A DNA stretch of 64,000 nucleotides from Pseudoalteromonas sp. T1lg23B (lineage in GTDB: Bacteria; Pseudomonadota; Gammaproteobacteria; Enterobacterales; Alteromonadaceae). Below, piece after piece: positions 17,930-28,607 of the stretch. The position numbers and the translations under genes are program-made. The stretch is taken from assembly GCF_002964665.1 (NCBI RefSeq), contig NZ_PQBZ01000034.1:1537502-1601501 (forward strand), read 5' to 3'. The number at the start of each line of letters is the position of its first letter. Position 1 is the stretch's first letter. The notes below the pieces were generated by a model. The model was not told the DNA's origin. It saw nothing but the letters and a program-made list of their open reading frames with translations, and searched no databases.

Positions 17930-20428
17930 ATGGCTGAAGATAAGCTACAGAAGTATCAACCTCTGATCAAAGAGTTAAAATCGCAGTTGGGCAATCCCGA
18001 CTTCGATAAGCTGTTTGAGCAAATGACCAAAGATATTTCCAAACCCGATCGATTCTTGCTAAAAATGGAAATGTCTCGCTTATCTCAACCTATCGCGCGT
18101 TTTATCGATCTAAGAGGACAGGTTGCAGGTGATGTTAAGCCTTATGAATATGAAGGTAAACAGCACTTTATGGATGATCTGGCTATTGAAGTATTCGAAC
18201 GTGAAATTGCGCGCCATGGAGGCTATACACTGGCTGTGTATGAAGAAGTAATGCAGACCGAAAACAATTTTCGGGTCATGCAGAAAAAAGCGCAAGATAC
18301 AGAAAGTCTGGTTCAAGATGTTGTCGAGCAACAACCCGAACACGCCAAGTTAGTGCGTTTTGCCTCCTACGAAAGCCGCATTGAAGAGCGGATGAATTAC
18401 TCAATTAAAATTTCTATCGAACTGGGGAAAGGTCATCAGGCCACTGGCACCACATCCGATATTTCACTCAGCGGCGCAAAAATTAAACTCTCAGCAAAAG
18501 AGCGAGTAAACCCAGGGCAATTAGTGAGTGTCAGACTGACAGGCCTTGAACAAGAGTTTGAATTGGGTCTCAAAGAAGGGATCCAATATGAAGTCATAGC
18601 TGTTGAGCCTATTTCTGCTGGGTTTCAGCATGTTAGATTGAAAAGAACCTTTATAGAAAACAGCAGTTCATTTGATGATTTTCTCAATAGCTTTATTCAC
18701 GGCAATAAACGCCGCTATAAGGTTAATCTAGACAATACGATGGATGCAATAACATGTAAGGGTTACGAGCAATACTATCAACCTAGAGTTAACTCATTAT
18801 TTGTGTTTCTTTCGCAAAAAGAGCAATTACTGCTACCAACTATTGCATTGACCAATGAAAATAATGCGTTTATCAACTACTACTTTGAAGATGAACGTAA
18901 GGTATCTTGTTTATATCAAATTTTCTCTCAGCCTCGTTTGGCGGCGATACTTGCGCTACCGAATGCCGTCAAAGAATCGACATTGTATAGTTTCACGCAT
19001 ATAAAAGACGGGAAAATATACCACTATTCAGCCTTTGATTTTGAGTTGGCTAAACAACCAGACTTGCGTAATTTATTCGTAGCGTACGGCGCTCAAAAAA
19101 GCAGTTGGCGTACTTATAAAGTTCAATTGATGCCAAGCCACCATGAAGATGCCTTTATTCCGTTATCACTGCCAGCAAATGCAAGCAAGAATATTGAGAA
19201 ACTCAACAAGCGCCCAACACCGCGTGTACAAAGTCATATTCAAGATATCAAATACTTACTGTTACTGACTGATATTTCCTCACAGCATCAAAAAGAGGCA
19301 TATCAAAAAATCAATTTTGATAAAAGCCTAGTCAACAAACTCAAAGTTTTTGGTCGCGGCAAGGCGCTCAATCCACCCAAGCTGGATGTCGTGTCACTTG
19401 ACTATATAAACCTGCGGGCACACAAGCGGTACTTGTATAAAACATCGGTGATTTTGCACGTTGACGGCGCTCAAGCATGCCAAGGTCACACATTAGATTT
19501 TTCCGAAATGGGATTACAAGTAGAACTCGCACAACCGACGAATTTGGTTAAAGGCACGATTATCCATCTGGATTTACCTGATCTACAGAAAATTACTAAG
19601 CAATATACACTCAGCAATCTACGCTATGAAGTGGTTGCAGTCAGTAAAGCAAAAACCATTATAAACTTAAAGGTTAGCAAGCTCACTGACCTGCCTCAGG
19701 TGGCCAGTGAGTTTTTCAAACTCTTGATTAATAGCAATAAAGACAAATTACAGCCTTGCCAAGAAGCGCCTAGAATACCTGGTTTATCAACGGCACTGAG
19801 AAATATGATCACCAAGAGTGTGTGTCAGTTCCCGTTCTATTTACATAAAGAGACATCGCACTTTAAAATTGGAGCTGTAGGGATTGGCCTATACCCAACG
19901 CCAATTCACCGACTGCTAATGCATTATCACAACGGTAAACAAGGCCAGTTAAATATGAAGCCGCTTTTTCCTGCGGGCTTTATTGAGAGCCATTTAACTG
20001 AAGCGCTGCGTAAGCACAGTCGTAAAAGTAAGCCGTTAAAATACACCCTGTTTGTCGCTTTTGACAGCAAAGAGAAAGACATAAACAAGGCGTTAAAAGG
20101 CCAATGTATTACCCAAGACGAGTCTCAAGAGCCGTTATTTTTGTTTCAGAAAAAAACCATAACCAAAAATATCTTGTTTGTATTTCATTTGCACGTGTCC
20201 AAAACAGGGCGTCCTGATACAGACTATCTGGCAAACGAACTACGCTATGTGAGCCACTACGCGTTACATAAAGCAAAAGAACTGGAAGAAGGGCTATGGA
20301 AAGTAACAGGGGTGTGCGATTTGATAGATGTCACCGATGAACACTTACGTACTTTGGACATCGACACTAAACTTATCGCCGCAATGCGACTAAGAAAACA
20401 AACTTGGCTAAAAACATTATTGAATTAA
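17930..20428 (+). CDS. Large protein with two PilZ domains
   Basis: An 832-residue cytoplasmic protein with no signal peptide or membrane segment. Two PilZ domains, the usual c-di-GMP-binding fold, are visible. The first starts at ~residue 152 with ERMNYSIKI and TSDISLSGAKIKL. The second starts at ~497 with AHKRYLYKTS and TLDFSEMGLQVEL. Each keeps an approximate arginine/lysine-rich start and the (D/N)xSxxG core. The N-terminal ~150, middle and C-terminal ~240 residues are not recognised. Similar long PilZ proteins occur in Shewanella, Vibrio and Pseudoalteromonas without an assigned role. A role in motility or surface behaviour is only an inference from PilZ. Confidence 0.85.
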   Translation: MAEDKLQKYQPLIKELKSQLGNPDFDKLFEQMTKDISKPDRFLLKMEMSRLSQPIARFIDLRGQVAGDVKPYEYEGKQHFMDDLAIEVFEREIARHGGYTLAVYEEVMQTENNFRVMQKKAQDTESLVQDVVEQQPEHAKLVRFASYESRIEERMNYSIKISIELGKGHQATGTTSDISLSGAKIKLSAKERVNPGQLVSVRLTGLEQEFELGLKEGIQYEVIAVEPISAGFQHVRLKRTFIENSSSFDDFLNSFIHGNKRRYKVNLDNTMDAITCKGYEQYYQPRVNSLFVFLSQKEQLLLPTIALTNENNAFINYYFEDERKVSCLYQIFSQPRLAAILALPNAVKESTLYSFTHIKDGKIYHYSAFDFELAKQPDLRNLFVAYGAQKSSWRTYKVQLMPSHHEDAFIPLSLPANASKNIEKLNKRPTPRVQSHIQDIKYLLLLTDISSQHQKEAYQKINFDKSLVNKLKVFGRGKALNPPKLDVVSLDYINLRAHKRYLYKTSVILHVDGAQACQGHTLDFSEMGLQVELAQPTNLVKGTIIHLDLPDLQKITKQYTLSNLRYEVVAVSKAKTIINLKVSKLTDLPQVASEFFKLLINSNKDKLQPCQEAPRIPGLSTALRNMITKSVCQFPFYLHKETSHFKIGAVGIGLYPTPIHRLLMHYHNGKQGQLNMKPLFPAGFIESHLTEALRKHSRKSKPLKYTLFVAFDSKEKDINKALKGQCITQDESQEPLFLFQKKTITKNILFVFHLHVSKTGRPDTDYLANELRYVSHYALHKAKELEEGLWKVTGVCDLIDVTDEHLRTLDIDTKLIAAMRLRKQTWLKTLLN

Positions 20429-20435
20429 AAGATAT

Positions 20436-20477
20436 AGGGTAAACGCGCCACACTTTGGCTGCACTTACCCTGTGTTT
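20436..20477 (+). terminator. Possible terminator between the PilZ gene and ampE
   Basis: AGGGTAA (20436-20442) and TTACCCT (20465-20471) form an inverted repeat with a 22-base interior that can itself pair (GCCA with TGGC), followed by GTGTTTTA. It lies between convergent genes. The long loop and impure T tract make this a moderate call. Confidence 0.45.
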
Positions 20478-20497
20478 TATTGTGTAATTTACATACA

Positions 20498-21349
20498 CTA
20501 AGCCAAGTTACCAAACAACGTCAGTAACGCTATTAATACTAAATAGAACAATATATTGCGCTTCACGAGACGCATCATACAACTTGCTTCGTACGTACAA
20601 CCAACATATTGCTGCTCTATTTGCTCCGCGGCCAATGCTGTTGAGGTGACTACTCTACGATTTGGTACGTTGAAATCTAAGACATATTTAACCCAACAAC
20701 TGGTACCTTTTGAAAAGTTACCGATGATCAAATAACCAAAACTGGTCAATCTAGCGGGTATCCAATCAAGCCAATGCAACAGGGTGTCAAACCGAGCTTG
20801 TTGTGTTTTTAATGGATGCTCTGAACTCTCAGCCATATCATCAAACAGACTGCGCGTTATCGCATAAAGCACAGCGCCGGGAGCCCCTAGCATGACAAAC
20901 CAAAATAATACCGCGCAGTAGTGCCGAAAGTTGATCCACACTAAGGTTTGACCAAACCATTCTCCACCTTCTTCAAGCTCAGTACGCTTTTGTCCCATTT
21001 GCAATGCATACAAGGTGGCGGCTTCATTATCGCCGCGTGTCAGCGCATTTAAGTAGCCTTTATAGCGTGCTCTTTGCTGAGCGCAACCAAAACAAATCAA
21101 TAACAAGCAGGTATTCAACACCAGTTGCGCTAAAACGATATCGAATACACTGTAGACAATAGCAACCAAAACACTGGGCACAACCAACCAGACTAATACA
21201 CCAAACCCAGAACTCATTAAGCTTTTGACTATGCCACTATTAACACTGTGTGTTAAATACCCACTGCTGTAATAACTCATCTGCCAATAATCGCCTTTGG
21301 CAGCTAATCGCTCAATCGCCAATGCAAGAATGATCGAAATTAAAATCAT
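20498..21349 (-). CDS. ampE: AmpE-like inner-membrane protein
   Basis: The 283-residue polytopic membrane protein has hydrophobic segments at the N-terminus (MILISIILALAIERLA), ~45-95, ~140-165 and the very C-terminus. The start and the IERLAAKGDYWQ segment match AmpE. ampE is paired with ampD in many gammaproteobacteria and has been linked to beta-lactamase regulation and peptidoglycan recycling, but its biochemical function is unknown. It starts 11 bases after ampD ends, so the two form an operon. Confidence 0.88.
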   Translation of the reverse strand: MILISIILALAIERLAAKGDYWQMSYYSSGYLTHSVNSGIVKSLMSSGFGVLVWLVVPSVLVAIVYSVFDIVLAQLVLNTCLLLICFGCAQQRARYKGYLNALTRGDNEAATLYALQMGQKRTELEEGGEWFGQTLVWINFRHYCAVLFWFVMLGAPGAVLYAITRSLFDDMAESSEHPLKTQQARFDTLLHWLDWIPARLTSFGYLIIGNFSKGTSCWVKYVLDFNVPNRRVVTSTALAAEQIEQQYVGCTYEASCMMRLVKRNILFYLVLIALLTLFGNLA

Positions 21350-21360
21350 GTGTGACTCTT

Positions 21361-21900
21361 TTATAATTCAAGTTGATGAAAAAATTCAGACCACTGAAAT
21401 GCAGGTCCGGGATCCGTTTTTCTGCCTGGGGCAATATCACAATGGCCCACTATCCGCTGCTTAGAAATAGCTGGATATGCGGCCATTAGCTCTTTCGTCA
21501 CGGCCACCAATTGCTGATACTGCGCCTCACTATATGGTGTATTATCAGTGCCTTCAAGCTCAATACCGATGCTAAAGTCATTACATCGCTGGCGACCCTC
21601 AAAGCTCGATATACCAGCATGCCAAGCTCGCTTATTAAATGGTACATACTGAAGTACTTGCCCATCACGACGAATAAAACAGTGTGCAGATACCTCCAGC
21701 CCTGTTAAATCGCAAAAACTTGGGTGAGCATTACAATCAAGTGTGCCGCAAAACAAATCATCAACATAGGCAGTACCAAACTCTCCCGCCGGCAATGAAA
21801 TGTTATGGATCACCAATAAAGAGATTGTTTCATGCTCAGGCCTATCATCGTAAAAAGTACAAGGTCGCCTATTTGCATAGCTTAACCAATCTAGTGACAT
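21361..21900 (-). CDS. ampD: 1,6-anhydro-N-acetylmuramyl-L-alanine amidase AmpD
   Basis: AmpD is a cytoplasmic zinc amidase that removes the peptide from anhydroMurNAc during cell-wall recycling. Its loss derepresses AmpC-type beta-lactamases where AmpR is present. The 179-residue amidase_2 protein keeps the zinc ligands: His in LLVIHNISLP (~32), the His of KRAWHAGISSF and Asp in GHCDIAPGRKTDPGPAF. It is first in the ampDE operon and divergent from nadC, the usual arrangement in gammaproteobacteria. Confidence 0.95.
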   Translation of the reverse strand: MSLDWLSYANRRPCTFYDDRPEHETISLLVIHNISLPAGEFGTAYVDDLFCGTLDCNAHPSFCDLTGLEVSAHCFIRRDGQVLQYVPFNKRAWHAGISSFEGRQRCNDFSIGIELEGTDNTPYSEAQYQQLVAVTKELMAAYPAISKQRIVGHCDIAPGRKTDPGPAFQWSEFFHQLEL

Positions 21901-21962
21901 AATATAAAATGAACGCTAATAATCATACTGTTACCTTATCAAGGTTGATATAAATTCACTAG

Positions 21963-22904
<942 letters not shown>

Positions 22905-23028
22905 ATTATTCTAAATATTGCAAATGATTGGTGCTAATTGATTGACAAGCGGACCGTGAAACCGTTAAATACGACGAAAGAATGAGTTTGTTAACAGGTG
23001 ATAAAAGACACCTTTACCAAACTTATTC

Positions 23029-23042
23029 GGCATTTCAATAGC
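23029..23042 (+). promoter_or_regulatory. Possible sigma-54 promoter of pilA
   Basis: GG (23029-23030) and GC (23041-23042) are spaced by exactly 10 bases within CGGCATTTCAATAGCA, close to the TGGCAC-N5-TTGC consensus. pilA is sigma-54/PilR-dependent in several gammaproteobacteria. The -12 element is imperfect, and a sigma-70-like TATAAT lies 30 bases downstream, so this is tentative. Confidence 0.35.
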
Positions 23043-23046
23043 AAAC

Positions 23047-23076
23047 GTGCAATCAATTGCTTTTAACGCCTATAAT
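23047..23076 (+). promoter_or_regulatory. Possible sigma-70 promoter of pilA
   Basis: A perfect TATAAT (23071-23076) lies ~90 bases before the pilA start, with a weak -35 (GTGCAA, 23047-23052) at 18-base spacing. It may act instead of, or in addition to, the sigma-54-like site just upstream. Confidence 0.4.
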
Positions 23077-23167
23077 TGGAGCTAGCTAGTTTCAAAACCA
23101 TAAAGATTTTAATATCTTTCTAACTTAGAATAACTGAGTTAGACAAAAATTCCTTAGGAGACACATC

Positions 23168-23617
23168 ATGGCAAGACAACAACAGGGTGGTTTTACCCTT
23201 ATAGAATTAATGATAGTAGTAGCCATCATTGGTATTTTATCCGCTGTAGCATTGCCTGCGTATCAAGACTACGTGGCTCGCTCTCAAGCATCGGAAGCGG
23301 TTTCACTTTCTGCTGGTGCTAAAACTGCACTTGCAGAATATTATCAAATTAATGGGGCGTTCCCTACCGCTACAACCGCTCCATCTCTTGAAGACTTAGC
23401 AGCAACAGGCACTTACTCTGCGCTTGAAGTTCAAGCTGGCGGTACAATAGTGGTAACAATGGATGCCACTAAAGCGGTATCGGCTCTACAAGGTGAAACT
23501 TTCACATTCACAGCCGTGACAACAGACAACGCATTTAAATGGACCTGTGTGAGCAGCCTAACCGACGCAAACTTAGTGCCTCAAGGCTGTACAGCAACAG
23601 CAGCTTCAACTAATTAA
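23168..23617 (+). CDS. pilA: Type IV major pilin PilA
   Basis: PilA is the subunit of type IVa pili, used for twitching, adhesion and DNA uptake. The 149-residue prepilin has a short leader MARQQQGG cleaved before Phe, the signature [20 protein letters not shown] with Glu at mature position 5, and a C-terminal pair of cysteines ([15 protein letters not shown]) that would close the D-loop disulfide. TTAGGAG precedes the ATG by 6 bases. A hairpin after the gene (23634-23662) should give abundant monocistronic pilin mRNA. PilD, encoded nearby, is the expected processing enzyme. Confidence 0.96.
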   Translation: MARQQQGGFTLIELMIVVAIIGILSAVALPAYQDYVARSQASEAVSLSAGAKTALAEYYQINGAFPTATTAPSLEDLAATGTYSALEVQAGGTIVVTMDATKAVSALQGETFTFTAVTTDNAFKWTCVSSLTDANLVPQGCTATAASTN

Positions 23618-23633
23618 GATTAGAAAGCTGGTT

Positions 23634-23662
23634 AAAAGCAGTTGCATAGCATCTGCTTTTTC
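23634..23662 (+). terminator. Terminator between pilA and pilC
   Basis: AAAAGCAG (23634-23641) pairs with CTGCTTTT (23653-23660) around an 11-base loop, followed by TTC. It separates the highly expressed pilin from the assembly genes. Confidence 0.75.
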
Positions 23663-23688
23663 TCCTTACTTTACAGCAGCGGTGTGAC

Positions 23689-24918
23689 ATGGCGAAAAAT
23701 ACAGGTGAAAAATCCTTAGACACTTTCCAATGGGTTGGCGTCAGCACCCGAGGCAAGCGCCTTGAAGGAGAGATGACAGGCACCAGCATCGCCTTAGTCA
23801 AAGCACAATTACGTAAACAAGGTATCACCCCCTCCAAAGTAAAACGCAAGCCCAAAGCGATTTTTGGCCTTAATCGTAGCCCTAAAATTAGCGCTAAAGA
23901 CATTGCCGTCACCACTCGCCAAATTGCCACTATGCTCAATGCCGGTGTGCCACTTATTCAAGTGTTGGATATGATAGGCTCAGGCATTAATAATAAAAGC
24001 CTTAAAAAACTTATTACCAGTATTGCCGATGAAGTGCGAGCTGGTCAGCCGCTATCTAAATCACTACGTGCCTACCCGCGATATTTCGATGATTTGTACT
24101 GTGACCTTGTGCAATCTGGCGAACAGTCTGGATCGCTTGATCATGTATTTGAGCGCATTGCCATTTACAAAGAAAAAGCGGAAGCGCTGAAATCGAAAAT
24201 TAAAAAGGCGCTATTTTACCCGATCGCCGTCGTTGTTGTTGCCTTGATTGTGACCTCTATTTTATTGATATTTGTGGTGCCGCAGTTTCAGGAGATTTTT
24301 AATGGTTTTGGCGCCGAGCTTCCTGCTTTTACGCTCATGGTTATCGCTATCTCAGAGATAATGCAGAAATACTGGTGGATGGTGCTTGGAGTGTTATTTT
24401 TCGGCGGCTATCTCTACAAGGAGATGCTGTTTAAATCTAAAGCACTACGCAACTTTAATGACAGATTACTATTAAGATTGCCCGTTGTTGGCGCCATTTT
24501 AGATAAAGCAGCGGTAGCACGTTATGCCCGAACCTTGTCGACCACATTTGCCGCGGGTGTGCCCTTGATTGACGCACTCGATTCCGCTGCTGGCGCCTCT
24601 GGCAATGCGATTTTCCGTGATGCCATTTTAGATATAAAAAGTGAAGTCAGCTCCGGTAATCAAATGAACTGGGCGATGAGAAATACCAGTGTCTTCCCTG
24701 ATATGGTGATTCAAATGGTCGCCATTGGCGAAGAGTCAGGCTCACTGGATAGTATGTTGGCAAAGGTTGCCAGCATTTACGAGCAGGAAGTAGATGACTT
24801 AGTAGATGGCCTGTCTAGTTTACTTGAGCCTCTGATCATGGCGGTCTTGGGCGTACTGATCGGTGGCCTTATCATTGCTATGTATTTACCTATCTTCCAG
24901 TTGGGTTCGGTTATTTAA
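23689..24918 (+). CDS. pilC: Type IV pilus inner-membrane platform protein PilC
   Basis: PilC is the GspF-family inner-membrane platform that couples the assembly ATPases to the pilin. The 409-residue protein has the N-terminal region WVGVSTRGKRLEGEMTG and two repeated GspF domains, each with ARTLSTTFAAGVPLIDALD-type or TRQIATMLNAGVPLIQVLD-type helices. Hydrophobic segments lie near residues 180-205 and 230-250 and at the C-terminus (IMAVLGVLIGGLIIAMYLPIF). The gene that normally lies between pilA and pilC, pilB, is instead found at 26595. Confidence 0.95.
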   Translation: MAKNTGEKSLDTFQWVGVSTRGKRLEGEMTGTSIALVKAQLRKQGITPSKVKRKPKAIFGLNRSPKISAKDIAVTTRQIATMLNAGVPLIQVLDMIGSGINNKSLKKLITSIADEVRAGQPLSKSLRAYPRYFDDLYCDLVQSGEQSGSLDHVFERIAIYKEKAEALKSKIKKALFYPIAVVVVALIVTSILLIFVVPQFQEIFNGFGAELPAFTLMVIAISEIMQKYWWMVLGVLFFGGYLYKEMLFKSKALRNFNDRLLLRLPVVGAILDKAAVARYARTLSTTFAAGVPLIDALDSAAGASGNAIFRDAILDIKSEVSSGNQMNWAMRNTSVFPDMVIQMVAIGEESGSLDSMLAKVASIYEQEVDDLVDGLSSLLEPLIMAVLGVLIGGLIIAMYLPIFQLGSVI

Positions 24919-24957
24919 ACCTAGCCCATTAAATCTAAACGAAAAATAAGAACAGTT

Positions 24958-25842
24958 ATGCTAGATGTCTTTGTGTTAATGCAAGCTCAAACTTGGTTTT
25001 TTTTACTCAGTGTCGGTTTAATCAGTCTGTGTATTGGCAGCTTTTTAAATGTGGTTATCTATCGACTACCTGTGATGCTACACAAGCAATGGCGCGCCGA
25101 GTGCAAATTAATACTAAGCGAGTCCAGCGCTGAGCCTGATGATGCCCAAGCAGAAACATTTAATTTAGCTACACCTAGCTCTCACTGTCCAAGCTGCAAT
25201 AGCAAAATTAGGTTTTGGCAGAACATTCCGCTGTTCAGCTGGCTGTTACTACGTGGTAAGTGCGCTCAATGCCACACCACGATTTCTGTACGTTACCCAT
25301 TAGTTGAACTTGGCACCGCATTAGTATCTCTGTTTATCGCTAATCATTTCGGTGTAACTCCACAATGCCTGCTGTATTTAGTGCTGACATGGGCGCTCAT
25401 CGCGCTGATTTTTATCGATATTGATCACATGTTGTTGCCTGATCAAATAACTCTACCGTTATTATGGCTTTTGTTACTTGCCAGTGTACAAGGGCTAACT
25501 ATTGCACCTAAAGAGGCAATTATCGGCGCTGCCGTTGGTTACCTTAGTTTATGGAGTGTTTACTGGTTATTTAAATTGGCCACAGGTAAAGAAGGCATGG
25601 GCTATGGCGATTTTAAGTTGCTCGCAATTTTTGGGGCTCTACTTGGTTGGCAAGCCATCTTAACCATCGTGTTATTGTCCAGTGTAGTGGGTGCCGTAAT
25701 AGGCAGTATTCAACTGGCTGTACAAGGTAAAGACAAAAGTACACCAATCCCCTTTGGCCCTTATCTTGCGATTGCAGGATGGATCACCATGCTATACGGT
25801 GATGCAATAGAAAATTGGTATTTTAATTTAATTCTAGCATGA
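24958..25842 (+). CDS. pilD: Prepilin peptidase/N-methyltransferase PilD
   Basis: PilD cleaves the leader of prepilins (and type II pseudopilins) and methylates the new N-terminus. The 294-residue polytopic protein has the N-terminal GSFLNVVIYRLPVML, a four-cysteine zinc-type motif (CPSCNSKIRFWQ and CAQCHTTISVRYP), and both catalytic aspartates in FIDIDHMLLPDQ and GMGYGDFKLL. It follows pilC, and its stop overlaps the first possible coaE start. Confidence 0.96.
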   Translation: MLDVFVLMQAQTWFFLLSVGLISLCIGSFLNVVIYRLPVMLHKQWRAECKLILSESSAEPDDAQAETFNLATPSSHCPSCNSKIRFWQNIPLFSWLLLRGKCAQCHTTISVRYPLVELGTALVSLFIANHFGVTPQCLLYLVLTWALIALIFIDIDHMLLPDQITLPLLWLLLLASVQGLTIAPKEAIIGAAVGYLSLWSVYWLFKLATGKEGMGYGDFKLLAIFGALLGWQAILTIVLLSSVVGAVIGSIQLAVQGKDKSTPIPFGPYLAIAGWITMLYGDAIENWYFNLILA

Positions 25843-25850
25843 GTGATATT

Positions 25851-26474
25851 ATGAGTAATTGGGTGTTAGGGTTAACCGGGGGTATTGGTGCCGGCAAAAC
25901 CGCAGTCAGTAATGCATTAGCTGATAAGGGTATCGTGATTGTCGATGCAGATGTCATCGCCAAAGATGTTGTCGCCAAAGGAAGTCCTGGACTCAATGCT
26001 ATCGCCAACAAATTTGGTACTGATATGCTTTTGGCTGATGGCAGGTTGAATAGGGCCAAGCTGCGCGAGTTGATCTTTTCCGATGCGCAAAGCAAAGAGT
26101 GGTTAGAGCAGCTGCTACATCCAATGATCCGCACCGAAATTTTAACTCAGCTTAATCAAGCCAATGGTCCCTATGTGGTGCTCTCAGCCCCGCTATTATT
26201 TGAAAACAATCTAGATACGCTATGTGATCACACTCTGTTGGTTGACGTGCCTGAACATATTCAAATGGCTCGCACCGCTGCACGTGATAACGTACAAACA
26301 GCACAAGTGGAAAAAATCATCGCTGCGCAAATGTCTCGCTCTGAGAAACAAAAGCGCGCAAACACTATACTAAATAATGATAAATCATTAACTGATATGT
26401 ATAATGAGTTAGAGTTGTTACATCAAAACTTTGTCTCTATTGCATTAAATCATTCAACTGGTAACTCGCACTAA
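25851..26474 (+). CDS. coaE: Dephospho-CoA kinase
   Basis: CoaE phosphorylates dephospho-CoA in the last step of coenzyme A synthesis. The 207-residue P-loop kinase shows WVLGLTGGIGAGKTAVSNAL (Walker A), VDADVIAKDVV, HPMIRTEI and VLSAPLLFENNL. I use ATG 25851, which aligns with the E. coli N-terminus. An ATG at 25839, overlapping the pilD stop codon, would add four residues. The pilD-coaE linkage is conserved in gammaproteobacteria. zapD, usual between coaE and yacG, is absent here, and pilB occupies the place. Confidence 0.95.
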   Translation: MSNWVLGLTGGIGAGKTAVSNALADKGIVIVDADVIAKDVVAKGSPGLNAIANKFGTDMLLADGRLNRAKLRELIFSDAQSKEWLEQLLHPMIRTEILTQLNQANGPYVVLSAPLLFENNLDTLCDHTLLVDVPEHIQMARTAARDNVQTAQVEKIIAAQMSRSEKQKRANTILNNDKSLTDMYNELELLHQNFVSIALNHSTGNSH

Positions 26475-26594
26475 AATGCGACTTGAGCGCGCAAATCAGC
26501 GTTAACTCAATATAAGCTTGTTGCTGGTTCATAAGTTTATTTATAACCGATTGATGTAGATTGAAGTAGTTGGTATATCTTTATCTGAGGGCTT

Positions 26595-28283
26595 ATGGAA
26601 CATCATTCACCATTATTACGCAAATTTATTACGCTTGGTCGCGTAACCCCAGAGCAAATCAAGAATAAGCAACGAGAAGCACAATCAACCGCTGAGCTAA
26701 TTTGTTTGTGCAGCGGAATAAAAAGCGCCGAGCTTGCTGCGCAATGCTTAGATTTATTTCGTGTGCCATTATTTGACCTCAATGAATTTGATATTGAACA
26801 AATCCCTGAAAACCTGATCAACGAAAAGTTAATTCGTAAACATCAAGTGCTCCCGTTGTACAAAAAGGGCCGAAAACTCTATATCGCTGCTTCTGATCCA
26901 ACTGATTATGGGGCATTTGAAAACTTTGAGTTTAGTTCAGGCCTGCAGTGCGATGTGGTGGTGGTTGATCACAAACAACTAGAAAAGAAAATTGATCAGC
27001 TGTTTGACTCAAGCGGCGGGCTTTCACTGAGTGAAGACGAATTTCAAGAGTTTGCTAACCTTGATATCGAAGACGATCAAAAGTCACTACAAAACGTTGA
27101 AAATAAAGAAAAAGATAAAGATGATGCCCCCATCATTGTGTATATCAATAAAATATTGATGGACGCTATTAAAAAAGGCGCTTCAGATTTACACTTTGAG
27201 CCTTACGAACATAAATATCGTATTCGTTTTCGAATTGATGGTTTGCTGCATGAGATGGCAAGTCCACCAACCTCTTTGTCTACGCGACTTGCTGCACGTA
27301 TCAAGGTCATGTCTCGTCTGGATATTTCAGAAAAACGCAAACCTCAAGATGGCCGTATCAAATTAAAGATATCGGAACGCAAGAGTATTGATTTTCGTGT
27401 CAGCACGATGCCCACCATGTGGGGCGAAAAAATTGTAATGCGTATCCTTGATTCCTCAAGCGCCATGATGGGCATCGATGCGTTGGGCTACGAACCAGAA
27501 CAGAAGCAAATGTATTTGAGTGCGCTGGACCAACCTCAAGGTATGATTTTAGTAACGGGTCCCACAGGTTCAGGTAAAACAGTTTCATTGTATACCGGTC
27601 TCAACATTCTCAATAAGCCCGAACGAAATATCAGTACCGCAGAAGATCCTGTTGAAATCAATCTTGAAGGGATTAATCAGGTTCAGATAAACCCCAAAAC
27701 TGAAATGACCTTCGCCAATGCGCTCAAGGCATTTTTGCGTCAAGACCCTGATGTGATCATGGTTGGTGAGATCCGCGATTTAGAAACCGCAGAAATCGCT
27801 ATCAAGGCGGCTCAAACTGGGCACCTTGTTATGAGTACACTACATACCAATTCAGCACCAGAAACACTGACACGACTTCTCAATATGGGAGTTCCAGCGT
27901 ACAACGTTGCCAGCTCAGTAAACCTAATTATTGCGCAAAGACTGGCACGGCGTTTATGCAACCATTGTAAGGCCCCAGAGACTTTACCTAAGGACGAACT
28001 ATTAAAGCAAGGCTTCAGCGAAGCACAAACCGCTAGCATCACGCTTTTTACCCCCCAGGGCTGTGAACATTGCACCGATGGCTACAAAGGTCGTGTTGGT
28101 ATTTATGAAATGGTACCGATCACATCTGAGATTTCGCAAATGATCATGTCAGGTGGCAACTCGATGCAAATAGCACAAATGGCTCAACAACTTGGCTATG
28201 CAAATTTAAGAACGTCTGGATTAAGAAAGGCCGCATCAGGCTTAACGTCTTTGAGTGAGATCAACCGTGTCACCAGCTTTTAA
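26595..28283 (+). CDS. pilB: Type IV pilus assembly ATPase PilB
   Basis: PilB is the hexameric cytoplasmic motor that powers pilus extension. The 562-residue protein has an N-terminal MshEN-like domain ([14 protein letters not shown]), then the GspE ATPase core with Walker A GPTGSGKT (~319-326), the Asp box [16 protein letters not shown], Walker [17 protein letters not shown] and the His box [18 protein letters not shown]-terminal four-cysteine zinc site follows (CNHCKAPE and [16 protein letters not shown]). GAGGGC precedes the ATG by a few bases. Its place after coaE, instead of between pilA and pilC, is unusual and implies a separate promoter. Confidence 0.95.
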   Translation: MEHHSPLLRKFITLGRVTPEQIKNKQREAQSTAELICLCSGIKSAELAAQCLDLFRVPLFDLNEFDIEQIPENLINEKLIRKHQVLPLYKKGRKLYIAASDPTDYGAFENFEFSSGLQCDVVVVDHKQLEKKIDQLFDSSGGLSLSEDEFQEFANLDIEDDQKSLQNVENKEKDKDDAPIIVYINKILMDAIKKGASDLHFEPYEHKYRIRFRIDGLLHEMASPPTSLSTRLAARIKVMSRLDISEKRKPQDGRIKLKISERKSIDFRVSTMPTMWGEKIVMRILDSSSAMMGIDALGYEPEQKQMYLSALDQPQGMILVTGPTGSGKTVSLYTGLNILNKPERNISTAEDPVEINLEGINQVQINPKTEMTFANALKAFLRQDPDVIMVGEIRDLETAEIAIKAAQTGHLVMSTLHTNSAPETLTRLLNMGVPAYNVASSVNLIIAQRLARRLCNHCKAPETLPKDELLKQGFSEAQTASITLFTPQGCEHCTDGYKGRVGIYEMVPITSEISQMIMSGGNSMQIAQMAQQLGYANLRTSGLRKAASGLTSLSEINRVTSF

Positions 28284-28352
28284 TGACACGGTTCTAGCAT
28301 CTAAGAGTTAATTTAATTAGACTGTCGCCACACTACTTCAAGGGAGCTTTCT

Positions 28353-28595
28353 ATGCCCACAATCGTAAAATGCCCAACCTGCCAAAATGATGTAATTTGG
28401 TCTGAGCAAAGTCCTAACCGCCCTTTTTGCTCAAAGCGATGTCAACTGATTGATTTGGGCGAGTGGTCGTTTGAAAACAATAAGATCTCAACCGCCATCA
28501 CTTCAGATACCCAAATGGACGTACAAGATCAACAAGAAATGATCGAAGATATTGAAGCAATGTTGGCAAAGCAAGAAGATTCTTTTTTCCAATAA
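28353..28595 (+). CDS. yacG: DNA gyrase inhibitor YacG
   Basis: YacG is a small zinc protein that binds GyrB and inhibits gyrase in E. coli. The 80-residue product has the two zinc pairs [10 protein letters not shown] (C9, C12) and [16 protein letters not shown], followed by an acidic, disordered tail. It is longer than E. coli YacG (65 aa), mainly in that tail. AGGGAGC precedes the ATG by several bases. It is the last gene of the pil-coaE neighbourhood. Confidence 0.92.
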   Translation: MPTIVKCPTCQNDVIWSEQSPNRPFCSKRCQLIDLGEWSFENNKISTAITSDTQMDVQDQQEMIEDIEAMLAKQEDSFFQ

Positions 28596-28607
28596 AATAT
28601 AAACTGT

